A DNA stretch of 64,000 nt from assembly GCF_020882245.1 (NCBI RefSeq), contig NC_083600.1, forward strand, positions 7,068,001 through 7,132,000, in the 5' to 3' direction. The stretch is from Rhopalosiphum padi. Lineage: Eukaryota > Arthropoda > Insecta > Hemiptera > Aphididae. The position numbers and the translations under genes were made by a program. Each line of letters opens with the position of its first letter. Positions within the stretch are counted from its first letter, which is position 1. Below, in pieces: positions 1 to 15,293 of the stretch. The notes beneath the pieces were generated by a model. It was given only the letters and a program-made list of their open reading frames with translations. It ran no database searches and was not told the origin of the DNA.

Positions 1-3000
1 TATTTTATTATTATTTGAACTTAAATAATTTTTAAATCTAATTTAATTATTGAATTATATTATAATTTGAATCATAATCGTAGATTTACTTTTAATGGTT
101 AATATAAAAACTCTAAATATTTTTTTTGTATTAATTAAATAAATATTCACAATATACATGCATTAATAATAGAAGTTTCAATAGTTAGAATAAACAAATA
201 AAGAGAAAATCATTCATCAACTTTTGTTAAAAGATAGGTAACACATTATAATGAGGAACAAAATATCGAATAAAAACATTATTAATGATTTTAGTTGTAC
301 CTTAAAATATACCATGAATAAATCTACAAAATTCAGTATATTGTTTTACTAAAAATATTCTCAAATTGAACAAATGTTCGACTTGGTTATAAATTACATA
401 GCACCTATAAAAATGTATTTTTTATCTTATGAATTGGATGGTTGGATAAAAATCAATGTTATGTATATACAAAAATCACATGGCATAAATTATTTAAATA
501 AATTTTAAGTTTTAATCTATTTACAACAAAAAAAACTATTATAATATTGAGAATTAAATTAAATAGCGTATTTGTTTTATATTTTTTGTTAACTAATATC
601 TGCCAGTTAATGTCTTATCCGAAGACGACATTTTCAACAATAATTTAATACTAAGTTTTATACTGAACGTTTTCACTATTCATAGTCCAAAGTTACACTA
701 CCAAGTGTTGTTATTTACATATAATCTATAGGTAATTGATGACTAAATTTATGTTAATCATAAAATACACGTGAAACGTTCGTTCCAATATCAGGTTCTG
801 GTGGTACCGCAGGGATTAAATTTGATTAAGACATCTGGTCACCAGTCACCACACGCCGACAGGGCACTACAAATACAACTATCTAAAGTACTTATCCAAT
901 TTACATGTTTCATAACACTAAAAGCCCATTATAAAAAAAAAAAAAAAAAAAAACGCTAACATAATGTGTAAATAATTGCCATATTATTCCAATTTTCATT
1001 CACCTTTGAATATAAATCATAAAAAATATTTCCGAGTTTCAACTCGGATAAAAATAAAACATTTAAAACTTTCAACCAACTATACGCTGACTTTAAAATT
1101 GTATATAAAACTACTAAATAGATGATACTATCGAAATATTTTTTGTTTCCATCGATCAAAATTGATGTATACCTACGATCTAAATGTTATATACGAATAT
1201 ACGTCAATATTTTACAAATAATTCTTGCCCTTATTATTTTACAACTATACACTTGGTGTAGTTCTAGTCTTCTAGATAGGGACTTGGCATACCTACCTAA
1301 ATTTAAAAAATATATGCCTAGTTTATATTGCTATTTGTATATAAGGTGGATTAACAATTTTTTCTTAACTTGTTATAATAAGATATAGTAACTAGTAGCA
1401 TAATAATATATTTGTAACGATGATTATCACATGGAAAAATTAGTAAATTAATTAAAATTATATCGTATATAATTGCATTTATAGCATAATAATAATCATT
1501 AGAATTTTACAGGTACATGGTGCATACTAATAATAATTACAATAATATAAATAAAGTGATAATTTAGTATATATTATTTAAGTGTACATCACACAATTTT
1601 GAGCCAAACAAATTTTAAATGCCATTAATATGTTAGATAAAATATAATATAATAATTTGAAATGAAATGAACCTTATATTTTTTAATATTGAATTACCTA
1701 TTCATATATAGTTTTGGAAACCTTTTTATATAGTTATGATTTTATGAATTTCTTGAATTTAGAAGCATCGATAAAAAAGTTAACTTTATATAAACCAGAG
1801 TTAATTAAATTTGTTAACATTTGTAAAATTTAAATTTTTTAATTATGAAGATGTGCGTTTACTCCATGGTAGTAGTAAAATAACATATTATTAAATAAAA
1901 AATTTAAAAACATATTAAACATTATTATTTAACATTCTACATAATGCTTTATCATAGTCATAATTGTATTAATTTTATTTAATCTTATACATAAAATGAT
2001 GATGTCCTCTTTATGACAGCAGTCTGTAGTTGTTAAATTACCCTTATTCTAACTAGCTAGGTACTAAATTAGAAATGAGAAGTGAGTGGTTTTTCTATAG
2101 TAGGTACTATCCAGGTTTATATATATATATATAATATATATACAATACACATTGCATATAATATGTGATGAACATAATGGACAAAGAAAACACATTTTGA
2201 GCTGAAATCCTCTTATAATAAGGAGATGATGGTAGAATATATTTGTTAAGAATATATATATGGCTCAAGTATTACACTCACTATCTTACATTAAATAAAT
2301 TACATTATGACATGCTAGATAGCAACATCATAAAGTTTTATTAAAATAATCGTCTAGTCAAATTACTGATAATAGTAATTAATAGCGTATAATTATTACA
2401 CATTAACATTTAATACACATAATAATATATTGCAGGTATATAAATGACTCAAATTAATGTAGGTATATCTATCCCACAGGTATTAAATACCACCTATTAG
2501 ATTAAATTAATTGTCCTTTATAAATATTTCTATAACCATATTTTTTTACAAAGAGTAAAAGTAATGAATAAGAGAGAGCTGTGACAAATAATAAGCTTTA
2601 GAGAATTGAGTTGTAGATACCAAAATGTAAAAAATAAATGAAAGAATACTACAGAGACACTACATTAGTGGATCGTCATGAACGTGAATGTTGGTTTTAG
2701 TTATCTAGCAAGTTGTAATAATTCTTACAATTTAAATTAAATTAAACTAAACAACTAGAGTGACTCAAATAAGTAAAAAAATAACTTATACTTTTCAACA
2801 ACAAAAATATTCCATTCCGTACCTATAGAAAATTTAAAACATAAAATTAATTTTACTGTAAGGTTTGTATTTTATTTCATTTTTATTATTATTATTTTTT
2901 TTTTTTTTAATTAATTTTAAATGAAATACTAGAAATCCTAAGCACGTATTTCACTTAATAAAGAAGTTTTTGTAACATCTTATTGACTTTCTTACAAACT

Positions 3001-6000
3001 CAAAGAAGTAGACCAAACGCTTAACATTTTGATTTAAAAATTTTCTATCAGTATAATCTATGTTTATCATAACAATAATTTTGAAATTGTTAATACATTT
3101 ATATAAATGTCCTCTTCAGTAAGAATTTTTTTAATTATACAAATTTTGATTTACCTACAAAAATGAAATATTTTGTTCAAATGTATAAAAATTCTAACAG
3201 CTTAAGGGCCGTCGTGTTTGTCCAAAATATTTTTTTCCACCCACTCTTTTTTATTTGAAAAATAATTAGTACGATAAATACATTGTAATTCTTAAAGTGT
3301 ATTAAATATAGATGCATTAACATTATTTTATGAAAATAAAACAAACCTTACTATAACCTTGTGACGACATAATTTTGAAAATAAAATTATTTCTCGATTT
3401 CTTTAAAATATCATTGCACTCATCAAACAATTACAAATAAAACAAAAATATTTGTACAATGTATTTTAAATATTATCTTACACTATAAACCTATGAGTAA
3501 ACATTTACAATATTTATTAGTTATAATATGGTATGATAATATTATATAATGTCTTCTCTAAATAAACTTAAAAATATACAAAGTGATTCACAATCATGCT
3601 TATTCCTTTTTTTCTTTAATAATGCAATTGCAAAAACTCTGAATTTCAGAATTTTTAAGTATACTTAAAGACAATAATATTTAAATACTTGAAATATTTT
3701 GTTTAATTTAAAAGGTATCCTATGGTGATATAAACTTATGTTTATAAAATTAAAAACGCCCTTTTTTTACTAAAAATTATTTAGCGGATGATTTTTTTTT
3801 TAAATATTTATGTACCTATCTAAATTAAAACTTGGACGAGTATTTTCTTAGTTATAAAAAATTTTTCTAATTATAATATATTTTAATGTTTACGAAAAAA
3901 GTTGAATGCAAAATTTGATAAATAGAAAGTATAGGTATTATTTATTTTTAATTGATTCACAAATTATAGTAAGTAAGCTATATTAATCTATTAGCATTTT
4001 ACGATTTATAATAATTGTCTAAATAATAACTAATAAGAACATGGCCTGAACAAATATTAGATTTACATATATTTTAATTGTATGTATAACCATAGCCGAG
4101 CGCCCGGGCTAAAAATTGTAATACCAACATCGAGTTTAATAATTCAAAAACTACTCGTTTGAATTTTTTTTTTTTAATGTCAAAATTTTAAAAAATGATT
4201 TGCTTAATAATTTAAAATAAAAAAAGGTGGTATTTATTTAAAAAACAAAAGTTTGTATCACCATATACACCTTCTTTAATGATACAACAAATCTCAAGAT
4301 TTCGAAAATATGATCTTTAAATATATTTTAAAATTCAAATGATTAGATTTTGAATAACTACGTTATTTTAAATTCTAAGCAGAGTGATGAATGTATTGAT
4401 TTTAGATGATGTGTTTTTGTATGTATTTTATGGGTATTCGAAAAAATGGTTCGATTTTCAGCTTTGGAGGTGATTTTGGATAGCAAATTGGATCTATATT
4501 GTGTTTCAGTATTTTTAGAGAGGTAAAAAAATCGGAAAAACAAACAAACTCTTAAAAAAACGGGAATTTTTACATAAAATCAGTTTTTGACAAAATCGAT
4601 TTTGTTTATTAAATATAATTTAAAAATGAATAACTTGGAATACTTGAAATTTTCATAGAATGTTTATAATTACATTTCCTACACATAGTATAATCTTCAA
4701 AATATTTTGAATCTTTTTGCGCTACGAGCATTTATACGTACTTAAAATATTCACTTTTTTTATTAAATAACGATAAAAAATTATTCACAGTCAAAATTAT
4801 TGAATATTTAATAAAAAATCCCTCATAATTAATAATTCTTATATGCGTTTTAAATCTAAATTATAATAACATTTCTTAAAATCACAAACTTTTACAAAGC
4901 ATTTTGTAGTAAAAAATCTAAAAAAATACACAAACACATTTATTTTTTTTCTATAGATATTTGAAGTACAAATGTGTTCGAAATTAAATATTAATAATAA
5001 ATAACAATGTTTATTATTTTAAATAATTCAAAAACATTATTCGTGACTTCGAGAAAACTTAAAACTTTTACCAATATTATGATATTAACTATAGGTATGT
5101 AATAAGTTAAATTAAAAATATTTAGATCCATCATTTAAGATATTACAAACATATTCACGCTATTTTACGGTAAGGGGGTATTTACTCAAATGTTAATAGC
5201 AATAATATAATATCGTATAAGTATATAATTATAATAATTTAATAAATGCAATGTTTTTGAAAAAAATTAAATCAATCTACCACTATAATAGTAAAATCGT
5301 TTTTCGTATACAATGATATATTATTTAAATATTATTAAAAACACACCCATTCGACATTAAATATATAGCAGAGCGTATATTACTCACCCATCTTTATTAT
5401 TATTATTTTTATTATTTGAATATAAAATTATGTAAAATAAGAATAATTATTTGAAATCACATAGAAATTTAACATCGTAAAATGATATGTGTAATATTGG
5501 GTTTCTTTAATCTTTTCCGGATCATTTATCAGAATTGCTATGGACGAACAAAACCTGTGTGTCGTCAAGACAAATTTTACTAAATGAACACTTAAAGATG
5601 TGTAACGGTTTTCTGAATACTGTATTTTATTTTAAATATCCTAGAATAAATAAAATCTAAAATTTAAACTTAAACAACTAATACAAGTACTTCAACATCT
5701 AAAGAAGATGGAAAAAGTTAAATGAAAAATGTTATCAAGTAAATAAATTATAAAATCGCATTATAAATTTACCTTAAATAAATTATTTAATAATAAGTAT
5801 ACTTATAATTTTTAATATTTTAAATTATCGTGCCTATCATGCCTACATTTTATGGGAATTAAAAAGCATTAAAAATAAATTCTTAAAATAATTGTAAAAT
5901 TTTTGCATTTTACCATTGTTAACATGTCGTATATATTTTTTTGAATGCTTTGATAAAATATAAAAATTACGAATTAACAAAAGTAAACTGTTTATAGTTT

Positions 6001-9000
6001 CATTGAAATTAGCACTATATAATCATAACAACTCAGTTAATATTAATAATGTATTCTATATCTACTAATACAATTTTAAGTTTATACAAATTTTCAAGAG
6101 CATTTTATTATCTCATATAGTATTTGTTTAAACATAAAATAAAACAAATACACAATAATTGTAAGACCGATATCATCTTTCTTGAACGACACATAATATT
6201 TGACTAATGTAATATTTATAATAATACATTTTAATTGTTAAAAATGATTCAATTGTAATACATTATTAATATTACTTATTATTTAATATGATATACAATG
6301 ATACAAATATGCTTTTATGCAAAGAATAAATAATTTTTAAAATATATTCATCATTATAACCATTTTCTTTATCTGTTTGATATGTTACTGACATTATAAT
6401 TTGTCACGAAGGAAGTCTCGTGAGAATTTCCTCTGTTTTTATTTTTAAATTTAAAAAGAAGACATAGGCCACCTTATAAAAATGTATAGAATACTGCGAA
6501 ATGATTATTTCAACTCGGTTTTCATTTCAATTTCAAAGATAATTCCTACAAAAAATAAATGTTTCTAGTGCTTATTTCATTAATATTTTTATTATTAATA
6601 CTTAACTATAAGAGTAACATATTTTAAAAAGGAAATACAATTAGCAAATAATTAAAGTGATGTTAACATGAATAATACCATAGCATTAACATAACTAATA
6701 ATAATAATTTAATTATTAATAAACTGTTCACATCAAAATATATTATTATTCATCTTGTACAATATGTATCGCCTCAGGTAGCTCAGCGTATAAGTAACAA
6801 ATTAAGGGTCTAAAAAAATAAGTAATTGTAATAGTATGCAAATTATAAGCTCCATTCATTAAATATAATGACGTATGAATAATTAAGTTTTTAATCATTT
6901 AACTATAGTTATATTTTATTATACGTATTACTATATTATATCGTTTAAAATGTAGACAGTAATACTAAATACTACATGGATATAACTAAATATGCCAAAA
7001 ATGTAATTAAAATATTAATATTTTTATTTATTATCCTTCAAAACATACATAAAATACCTGTTTAATTCTTTAAAATAATATATATAATTATAATTTTATT
7101 TTTACAACGATGAATAATTGAAACATCATTCTATAATTCCATTTTAAATCAGAAAAATAAATAAATCCCCGGGGAAGTTTCTCTGTTGTATTGTAAGTGT
7201 TAAGTGTTTCTCGGATTCAGTAAATCACCGCAGGAATAGATGTATTAAATTTGAATTCAATGATAAATCATCGCATACAAAAAACGATTTTGAGTGGATA
7301 GGTCTGTCAGCTTATATTTCTCCTACATTTCTAAGTATATTTTATTATTAATTTATAATACTATTGGTAATTTGTTTTTTTCTATTTATAATACAGCAGG
7401 TTTTACTCATTTTTACAAAAACAAAAGAATAATATATTATACATATAAGTATAACTATTTTTTACTTATATATAAGCTAATACCTACGTACTGTAGAACA
7501 GTATGAATAAGTGCATAGTGTAAATATTTTTAAAATGTAATTGTTATGTAGTAAATAAATAATAATAATATACGAAATAATAATGTATTTCAAATACTTA
7601 TGAATAAAAATTGTGCCAATATATTTTTAGATTTTGAATTACAATAACAACAATTTTTTAGAAATCTTATTATATTATATTTTCAAACTTTAAGTATTAA
7701 GATTAAAATGTCCATACGTTTTCAACAAAAAAATAATAAGTATATTCATTTTCGTTACGAAAAATGATAACTTAAAACACTTTGTAATGAATTAAAATTA
7801 TGTAAAAAAATATTTACAAACAAGTTTAAGTTTTTTGAGAAAATAGATGATTACCTTTAAAATAAATCATATTGTTTATCAGAAACAACTAACCACAATA
7901 GGTATGCTAAAATTTAGTAATTAATGTATAATTATAACCTATGATATGTTATATGTTAGGTTTTCTTGTAGATCAAAGCGGTTGTTATGTATATGGTTGA
8001 AGTAACAAATGGTAAATTTGGATTATTAATATAAAGGTCTTTAATTAGTATTTTCGACCATACATTTTTCTCATATTACCAAAAAAATGTAAAAAAGGTA
8101 TTAATTATCTTGATTAATAGTATTATAGTAATTTTTTTTTAATTTCGATTATCATACAATTTAAACCTGTGAAAAATTATTGTTTGTTTAAAAACAGTTG
8201 CGAAAGATTTTTATAGCATGAGTTTTGAATAAGAAATTATTCCAATTTTAAGTGGTATAAAAAATAATTAATGAATAATGAGTCAACATTTTAAATGTTA
8301 TGCTGGAATCAAAAACCTGTAGCATTTGCATATACTTTATGCCAATAAAAAAAATCATTATATCAATATGCAAATGGATAAGAAAATAAATACATTTTAA
8401 CAGAATATAATAAATTATTACCTACTATATATACATTATTACATTATATGAAGCATGATAATTATCACCGGCATTCTCAAGTTTTCACAAGTACTTAATA
8501 ACCTTTACACCTAATTAGCAACAACTATAAAAATATTTGAATTAGACGTCTCATGCTATTGATGAAAGTAATAATTTTAATATTTAGTGTAATAAATAAA
8601 AATATACCTACCATAACTCCTAACCACTATAATATCACTCCAGATAATTGATTGTATAAGGAAGTGTGTCTATTTTATAGATACCATAAGAACTTTAAAC
8701 AGTCAACATTGATACTTTGAATTTCTTGAAAAATTATCCTTCATACTGTATCTAAAACTGCCGTTTTCTCAACGTCACGGGTGGTTACTCAAAAATATCG
8801 ATAGGTATATTAAAATGTTTATTTTTAATGTTTTCATTTCCTTGAAAGTTGCCGACATAAATTAAATAAACTAAATTACCTAAACTAAAACAATGTTACC
8901 CGACTCTTATATATTATCATTAAAATGTATATAATCATGATGATTTCTAAGCACGTCAAACGGTCTTATAGAACACAAATCCAATCGTCACGCAGATACT

Positions 9001-9050
9001 TGACATTATAATACAACACAAGTGGTAATGTTATACTAGGTAGGTCGTAT
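1..9050. other. AT-rich gene-less DNA
   Basis: No open reading frame here has a recognisable protein domain, balanced composition or splice context. The short ORFs are low-complexity (Lys, Asn, Ile, Tyr, Phe rich), as expected by chance in DNA of this base composition. It contains a 24-base A tract at about 931-955, a TA microsatellite near 2120-2145 and a dispersed repeat listed separately. It could be intergenic, or a long intron of a gene outside the window. Confidence 0.7.
4080..4870. repeat. Dispersed aphid-type repeat, diverged
   Basis: The segment holds a short GC-rich patch (GAGCGCCCGGGC near 4098), then a stretch with the words TTCTAAGCAGAG (4373), TTTTTGACAAAATCGATTTTG (near 4583), GAAATTTTCATAGAATGTTTATAA and TTTTTGCGCTA (near 4716). 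I associate this word order with an abundant noncoding aphid repeat; that link is from memory and was not searched. No ORF or terminal repeat could be defined, so the boundaries are approximate. Related words occur at 7281-7310, 23815-23850 and 54950-54990. Confidence 0.45.
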
Positions 9051-9700
9051 GTAATATGCACCACCATGTTTAGATAGACTTAGTGCGATACTGTCATTAT
9101 CCTCAGTGGGAAGAGAGGTACTGGGAAAGGGATGCAGCAATTCATTTATATTATAATAATAATATAGTACACCAACCAGTAGAATTTTCGGCCGCGATAC
9201 ATAATATTGTTATTTACGACGTGGAAGCACACGTCCCATGCAGTTGGCGTGGGCAATTTAACGCGTGCGATCCGTTTCCTTTCATACGTGCCTTCCAGTT
9301 CACCATTCCTCATCCCTCACTAGTCCCCCGACCAATCCCACTCATCAGTCTTGTTTTTGGTCAGCTCGGTCGAACGGTATGCGATGGGTATGCAATATAT
9401 ATATATATATATATTATATGAAACTAGCGCTCGAATTACCTCCCTAAGTCTGGCCTTATAAACAAACGGATAAAAGACGCATTATCACACTTCGGTAAAT
9501 TGCTACGATAATCAGATCAGTGAAATCGCAATAATTTGTACAGAAAAAGATTCATGGTCTTTGTGATATTTATTATATTATATGGTACTATACGATTAGT
9601 CGAGAAAAAAATCACACGCGGCATTAATCTTAAAATCATCATCACACTTAGGCCTCTATTGCGTCGTCAATCGTCTTTAAGTCAATAATATATCTCACCG
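9050..9700 (+). promoter_or_regulatory. GC-enriched promoter-like island
   Basis: This block is clearly richer in G+C and CpG than its surroundings. On the + strand it has TATAAA at 9457-9462 and an initiator-like TCACACTT at 9485-9492, a spacing of about 28 bp as in a TATA promoter. A further TCAGT initiator-like word lies near 9519. An AT microsatellite at 9395-9414 sits just upstream. No recognisable coding exon follows; a 44-codon ORF (9554-9688) begins about 70 bp downstream. It may instead be an enhancer, or a promoter for a gene on the other strand. Confidence 0.35.
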
Positions 9701-12700
9701 ATGATCAAATTTTATACAAGGATAGTAGACAACTTTAAGTCCCTGTAAATCCACTATGAAATACTTGCGTAAAAATACTATGTATAATAGTACATACAGT
9801 GAAACCAAACACGGATTTTTATGAGATTTTAGATTTCATCTCGTATAATATATAATGTATATATCTACAATCATTTTCGATAAAACTAATGTATTTTTAA
9901 TCTAACACATTTATAATATATTATTATTCACCTTCACTGTACTATTTATACTGTTTTTAATAACTTTATTTTTCAAATATTTTAAATATATTATCTGTTA
10001 TCAATATACAATAAAAACTAAATCACTAATAGGATATGAAAAATACATAAATTCATTAACTGGGAATTAAGAACAATTATTACCTATTATATTTGAAAAG
10101 CGTTTAAATCTTTGACAAGTTAGATTCTACAATTTATAACGTATTGGCTATTACTTAAGGAATCGGGGCACCCGAAATGTAATAAAATATATTTTAGCTA
10201 TAAATTCTAGTGCGACAAAAAGGACCTAAACAACAATATTTATTGCTTATTTAACGCTAACTCCGTTGACTATATTATTGGGATTTACGTCAATTGTTGA
10301 TAAACATTAACCCAAAAAAATAATATAATTTATGTTTTTTTATAATTAAGATCAAGGAAATGTAAATAAACATTACATGAGATTACTTACATAATTCTCA
10401 GACACAAAGTTAAGTTTTACCAACAAAATTTAAATTTAACCAAAACTAAGTCGTACTTACACTCAACCGAAACTTTTAGATGCATATACTTTAAAAAAGG
10501 ACAAGTGAACAACACATTCCCCTCTATAACTTCTGTAAATAGTTTTGATAGTTCAAATTATTAAAATCATTGAGCCTTTTAAGTATTTAAGAATAATGAT
10601 TTTTTTTTCTTGATTTGTACCTATTTAAAATTTAAAAAGAATGTTTAAATCACTTGTTACGTATTACACATTATTGTTTTGTATTTTAGAACTTAGCATA
10701 CAACAGAGTTTTAGAATCACTTAAAATACATAATACCTATCTTAAGAGTTAGGATTATTTAAAAGATCGTTATTAGAGTATCAGATGTATCAATTATTAA
10801 CAAAAATTAAGCAGTAGGATATTATCACTGTAAGTAATCTCTCCACTAAATAATTAGAAGCACGAAAAAAAATTTAAAATTTCTTAATATTTTAAATATT
10901 AATTACACTTTATAGACATTAAAAATTACACTTAAAGATAACCATAGTATTCACAACTTAAACAATTTGAAAATTATTTATCGGTTATAAATTATGAAGG
11001 CCACTTTTCATTAAAATCGAAGATATAAAAGTGACATAAACAGAAAATAACTAAATAGAACTTTTAAAACCACTTAAGTTTTAAATGTCTCAGACATAAA
11101 ATAACTCTTAGACATTTAATCCTTATGTATTTATTTTTTGTATATTATGTTTAATAAAATAAAAAGAAAACTCATGATTTAATTTTAATCAAAGAGCATA
11201 TTTATTCTATTTTTAAATGTTATATTTAATTTAAATGTTAATTGGAGAAGGAATGGATTTCGGTTCTACGACGATACGTATTTAATGTATGTCAAACGTT
11301 TTAGAGCAGATAATTAACTTCAATCAGTTCAATCTTCAACATTAGGGGTGCGTTCTATTTTTTTCGTAGATAGGTAATTAAATCGTATTGATACTTTGGG
11401 AGGAGGGATAAAAATGGTAGAACTTTTCTTAATAATTGGGAAATACTTTTTTTTTAAATAGCGATAAACGGAAATATCTCAACTATGTCAGTTTTTAGTA
11501 GAAATGAATTTGTTTTTTTTTTTTTTGTAATTTAAAAAGAAATAATCGAAAAAATGAATACTATTATTAATGTAAAATATTATCATTTATTTATAATGAC
11601 GTATCTGAAACATGATATTTTTGAGCTATTCATATAATAGTTACTTACAATAATTGGAATGTTCTCTTTTTTTAGTTATTTTTCAGTTAATTTAGATTAC
11701 ATTATTATTTTTAAACATACATAAAAATGTAATACGTTATGGTTCTCATAAATTGTTCTAAAAATAATTTAAACATTTTAAAAATAAATAAACACAATTT
11801 TTATAAGCATTTATTGATGTTTACTCCAACGATTTTAGTTATTTGAAAAGCATACATTATTCAAAAGTCAAAACATTATTATTATAAAAACTTGAAAATG
11901 TTCAATACATATAAACTAAGTTTAAGCTATTTATAATACGAACCTACTCATATCATTCTACGGTAAGCCGGTACCGATTTTAAAGTTGTAAGAAATGTTT
12001 TTTAAGCAAAAATTAGTTGATTGAATCTACCAAATTAAGAAACTAATAATAATATTTATATAATATAAAATAAAGTATGAACTAAATTAGTATTTAGAAA
12101 TTAAAAACACCCACTACCTTCGCTTAGAATCATGTATTCTTATACATATTTATTGTAAAACATAAATTTATATAAAAACAATTTTGCATTTATAATATTT
12201 ACAGGTATTTTCTATACATATAGAATAATGAATAATTTAAAATCAATTGAATATGAATATCGTTGTATTAAATATTTTCGAGCTATTTAGCAATTAAAAT
12301 TAAAAATTTTATGAAATTTAACGACATAATAATTTAATTTTTTTCATAATTTAGACACATATTATAAAAATTGACCTTTAAAATCAAAAGTACTAAACAT
12401 CTTTTTACTGTTAACCACATTGAGTAAAAACTGGATTAAATGTTCTACCAGCAACATGCGGAGAAGGTTATGGTTAAATACTTAAATGCTTGATTTAATC
12501 GATTTCCTTATGGATTGATTTTCACAGGAATAACATTTTAGAGAACTTGAATTAGTGTTTTTAAAATGGGCTGCTTATTGAAATTTTTAAACGATCAATC
12601 ATTATAATATAATGTCGACTGTAATTGGAACTCAATATATTATGAGTATATATTTGAACCTATATCCGCTATACCACTGTATTTGAAAAATGTTGTGAAC

Positions 12701-15166
12701 TTTGTAACTTATACATATCTAAAGCAACTTGTACATTTAATTTTTGATCGATTATATGTATGCTATACAAATAAGTTACAATATATTTACCACCTAAATA
12801 GTTTAGTTTTCAGGGGAAAAAATCAAATATTATACTTCATTTAAAACATATCAAAATATACTAATTTATTAACATATATAATCAGAATATTATATTTGTA
12901 CTATAGTCTATAAGCCGATGATTTTATTCTAGATTTCAATAAAAACATAAATATTACTTTAATCGATATATATATACTGAAGACTGAAGTTATACATATT
13001 TTGGAATAACAAAATATAAAATTAACACAATATTATTTTCATCAATGTCTTAAAATAAAAACTACTAGGTATTTCACTTATAACCGAATAGCTGACAGAA
13101 ACCACGCCCATCACAAGATGTTTTACTCGTCATCGCCATAACCTGATAATCTTGTAAAGCACTTATGTAAAAGTACTCAAATACGTTTTTTTAAATACTT
13201 TTAAAAAAATACTGGGAAAAATTATTTTAAATATTTTCTTAAAGTAGGTCTAATCTTGCAATTTTCAAATAGTTTGTTTTTAGTTGGTATGTTTTCTATT
13301 TTCAATTCAATCACGTTTAATAATAAAAGAAAAACATAAAAATTGGATATGTAAATTAGAGTCAGAAAATTTAATCTACCTATATAAAAATATAAATATT
13401 GTAAACATAATACTATCAGATTAAGTTTATTTTTAAAAACAATTATTAATTTATATCTAGACATTGCATAATGCGAATCTATAATATAACATACGTCTTT
13501 ACATGTGAATAAGTAGATTTGGATAAGTAGTTTGCCTGGATTTGTTAAATAATCAGTTATAAAGTTTTTAAATTTTTTTAGAAAAATAATGACAAAATAA
13601 TAGTTGAACATTATTTATTATACTTAAATAACCTATATATTTAATCTAATGATCCTAACTTTTAAATATAAATATATAGTTTTAATCTAATAATTTAGTA
13701 AAATATTTTTATTTAAAATTAGACAAACCCATTATGAAAAATATTCAAGGTTAAAACATATAAATTCAAAATTAAATTTTATGAAAATGTGTCACATTAT
13801 TTAATATAATTAAAAATTAGGTTTAGTCTATAGGCTTAAAGTTCGTATTCGTTCAACTAAATTTAACGAATAAGTAATACGTCTAGTATAGGAATTCAAT
13901 AGTATACATTTTTCATACCTAATTATATTATATAAATTATGATTAAATACAGAAATATAACAATAAAAATATTATATTATTTAAGTTATGTCTTGGTTAT
14001 GAATTCAAATAATAACTATACATATAAATTTTAGTGCAATTCAACAAACATTTAAAGATATATAGGTACAATATAAAATAATAAGTTTTAAAAAATAGTT
14101 AAAACACCAATAAAAATCTGAATTATAAACCAATTTTAATTAGTATAATGTAGTAGAATAAATTTCAATAACTCTTCACATATAATACCATATAATATAG
14201 GAACATTTTCTATTGCTATTTATATATCATTTGCTAGAAAAATATATCACGATAATTGATAATAGAAAGTCTATTAGGGATGATTAATGAAATATTAACA
14301 ATAATATTATTTATCCGTAAAATAAATTTGTTAATAATATTTATAATAGTATTTTAGTGAATAAAATAATGTATGTATACCACTGAATTTGAAAAATGTA
14401 CTGCTGTACATTTTTTATGTATTTATAATTGATTATAACTTAAAAAATATGCTATCTCATTAATTTGAATGAATTAAAATTTCTTTTATTATTTACATAA
14501 GTATTTTATAATATTTTGGACTCCATAGATAATATACATAGCATTAAAATTTTTTCATACATTTGAAGAGCATCGAGAGCAATTTATTAGGCTACACCTA
14601 TCCATTATTATACCCAGTTAAATTATAATATTATCGTGAAATGCATACACGTGTTATTGTAAAAAAAAAAAAATACAATTACAGATAAAATTATAATATT
14701 CTTATTTTTTTTTTTTTTTTTTAAGATAAAAAAAATTAAAAGCGGTTTTAAAATTGACGACTATATAAATATTATAAAATTTGTAGGTAGTAGGTACATA
14801 ATTTATTTTTGATAATAAATTACATAGCCTATCTATAGCTTAAAAACACTTCTAAAAGTTCTTAAAAATGTATAAAATAGATTTTATCAAATTGATAAGT
14901 AATTATGTTATTTATTTATTTTACATAAATATGGTAAACGTTTAATTAACGTTAAAATAAATTTTAACTTACTGATATACTAAAACACATTATAATTGCC
15001 TATATAGAACGCCGGTGAATAATTGAACTATACATTAAACATATTCCTATTGATAATAAAAGTTAATTAAATTAATTTACTTACTTTATTCATTTGAAAT
15101 AGACGACTCAACAAAAACTTAAATAGTATGAAGTTTACATTATACAAAAATAATATTTACACATAC
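9700..15166. other. AT-rich gene-less DNA
   Basis: I see no supported gene. The longest ORF (129 codons, minus strand, 13222-13611) encodes a low-complexity Ile/Leu/Tyr/Phe/Lys-rich product with no recognised motif. Two diverged copies of a roughly 60-bp sequence starting ACCACTG(T/A)ATTTGAAAAATG occur near 12672 and 14378, so small repeats are present. Confidence 0.6.
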
Positions 15167-15293
15167 CGTTATTATTACAAGCAGTACAAAGAACGTTTTC
15201 CGGCTTTTTAGTTAGGACGGTGGCGACAGACTGCCGACTTTGGGATGCCACCCGCGTATTTTCATGTTATTCGAAGAGCGACATCTATCTGGT
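15167..15293 (-). other. Candidate noncoding exon, GC-rich
   Basis: This 127-bp block stands out as GC-rich in a strongly AT-rich neighbourhood. On the minus strand it is preceded by a good acceptor (TTTATTTATTTAG, ending at 15294) and followed by a consensus donor (GTATGT, starting at 15166). All three minus-strand frames contain stops, so if it is an exon it is probably UTR or lncRNA. The + strand has one frame open from at least 15163 to a stop at 15295-15297, but without an ATG. A second GC-rich patch lies at 15487-15535. The identity is unknown; a conserved noncoding or regulatory element is the main alternative. Confidence 0.35.

Noticed and set aside
6775..6800. tRNA-like GGTAGCTCAGCG motif
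   Set aside because: It resembles a tRNA D-arm, but no TPsiC arm or acceptor stem follows at the right distance.
9083..9447. Two overlapping + strand ORFs (112 and 60 codons)
   Set aside because: They end in a translated AT microsatellite (IYIYIYI), overlap in different frames and show no domain; the region fits a promoter or regulatory island better.
13222..13611. 129-codon minus-strand ORF
   Set aside because: Low-complexity Ile/Leu/Tyr/Phe/Lys protein in very AT-rich DNA, with no motif or splice partner; a chance ORF is likely, though an orphan gene cannot be excluded.
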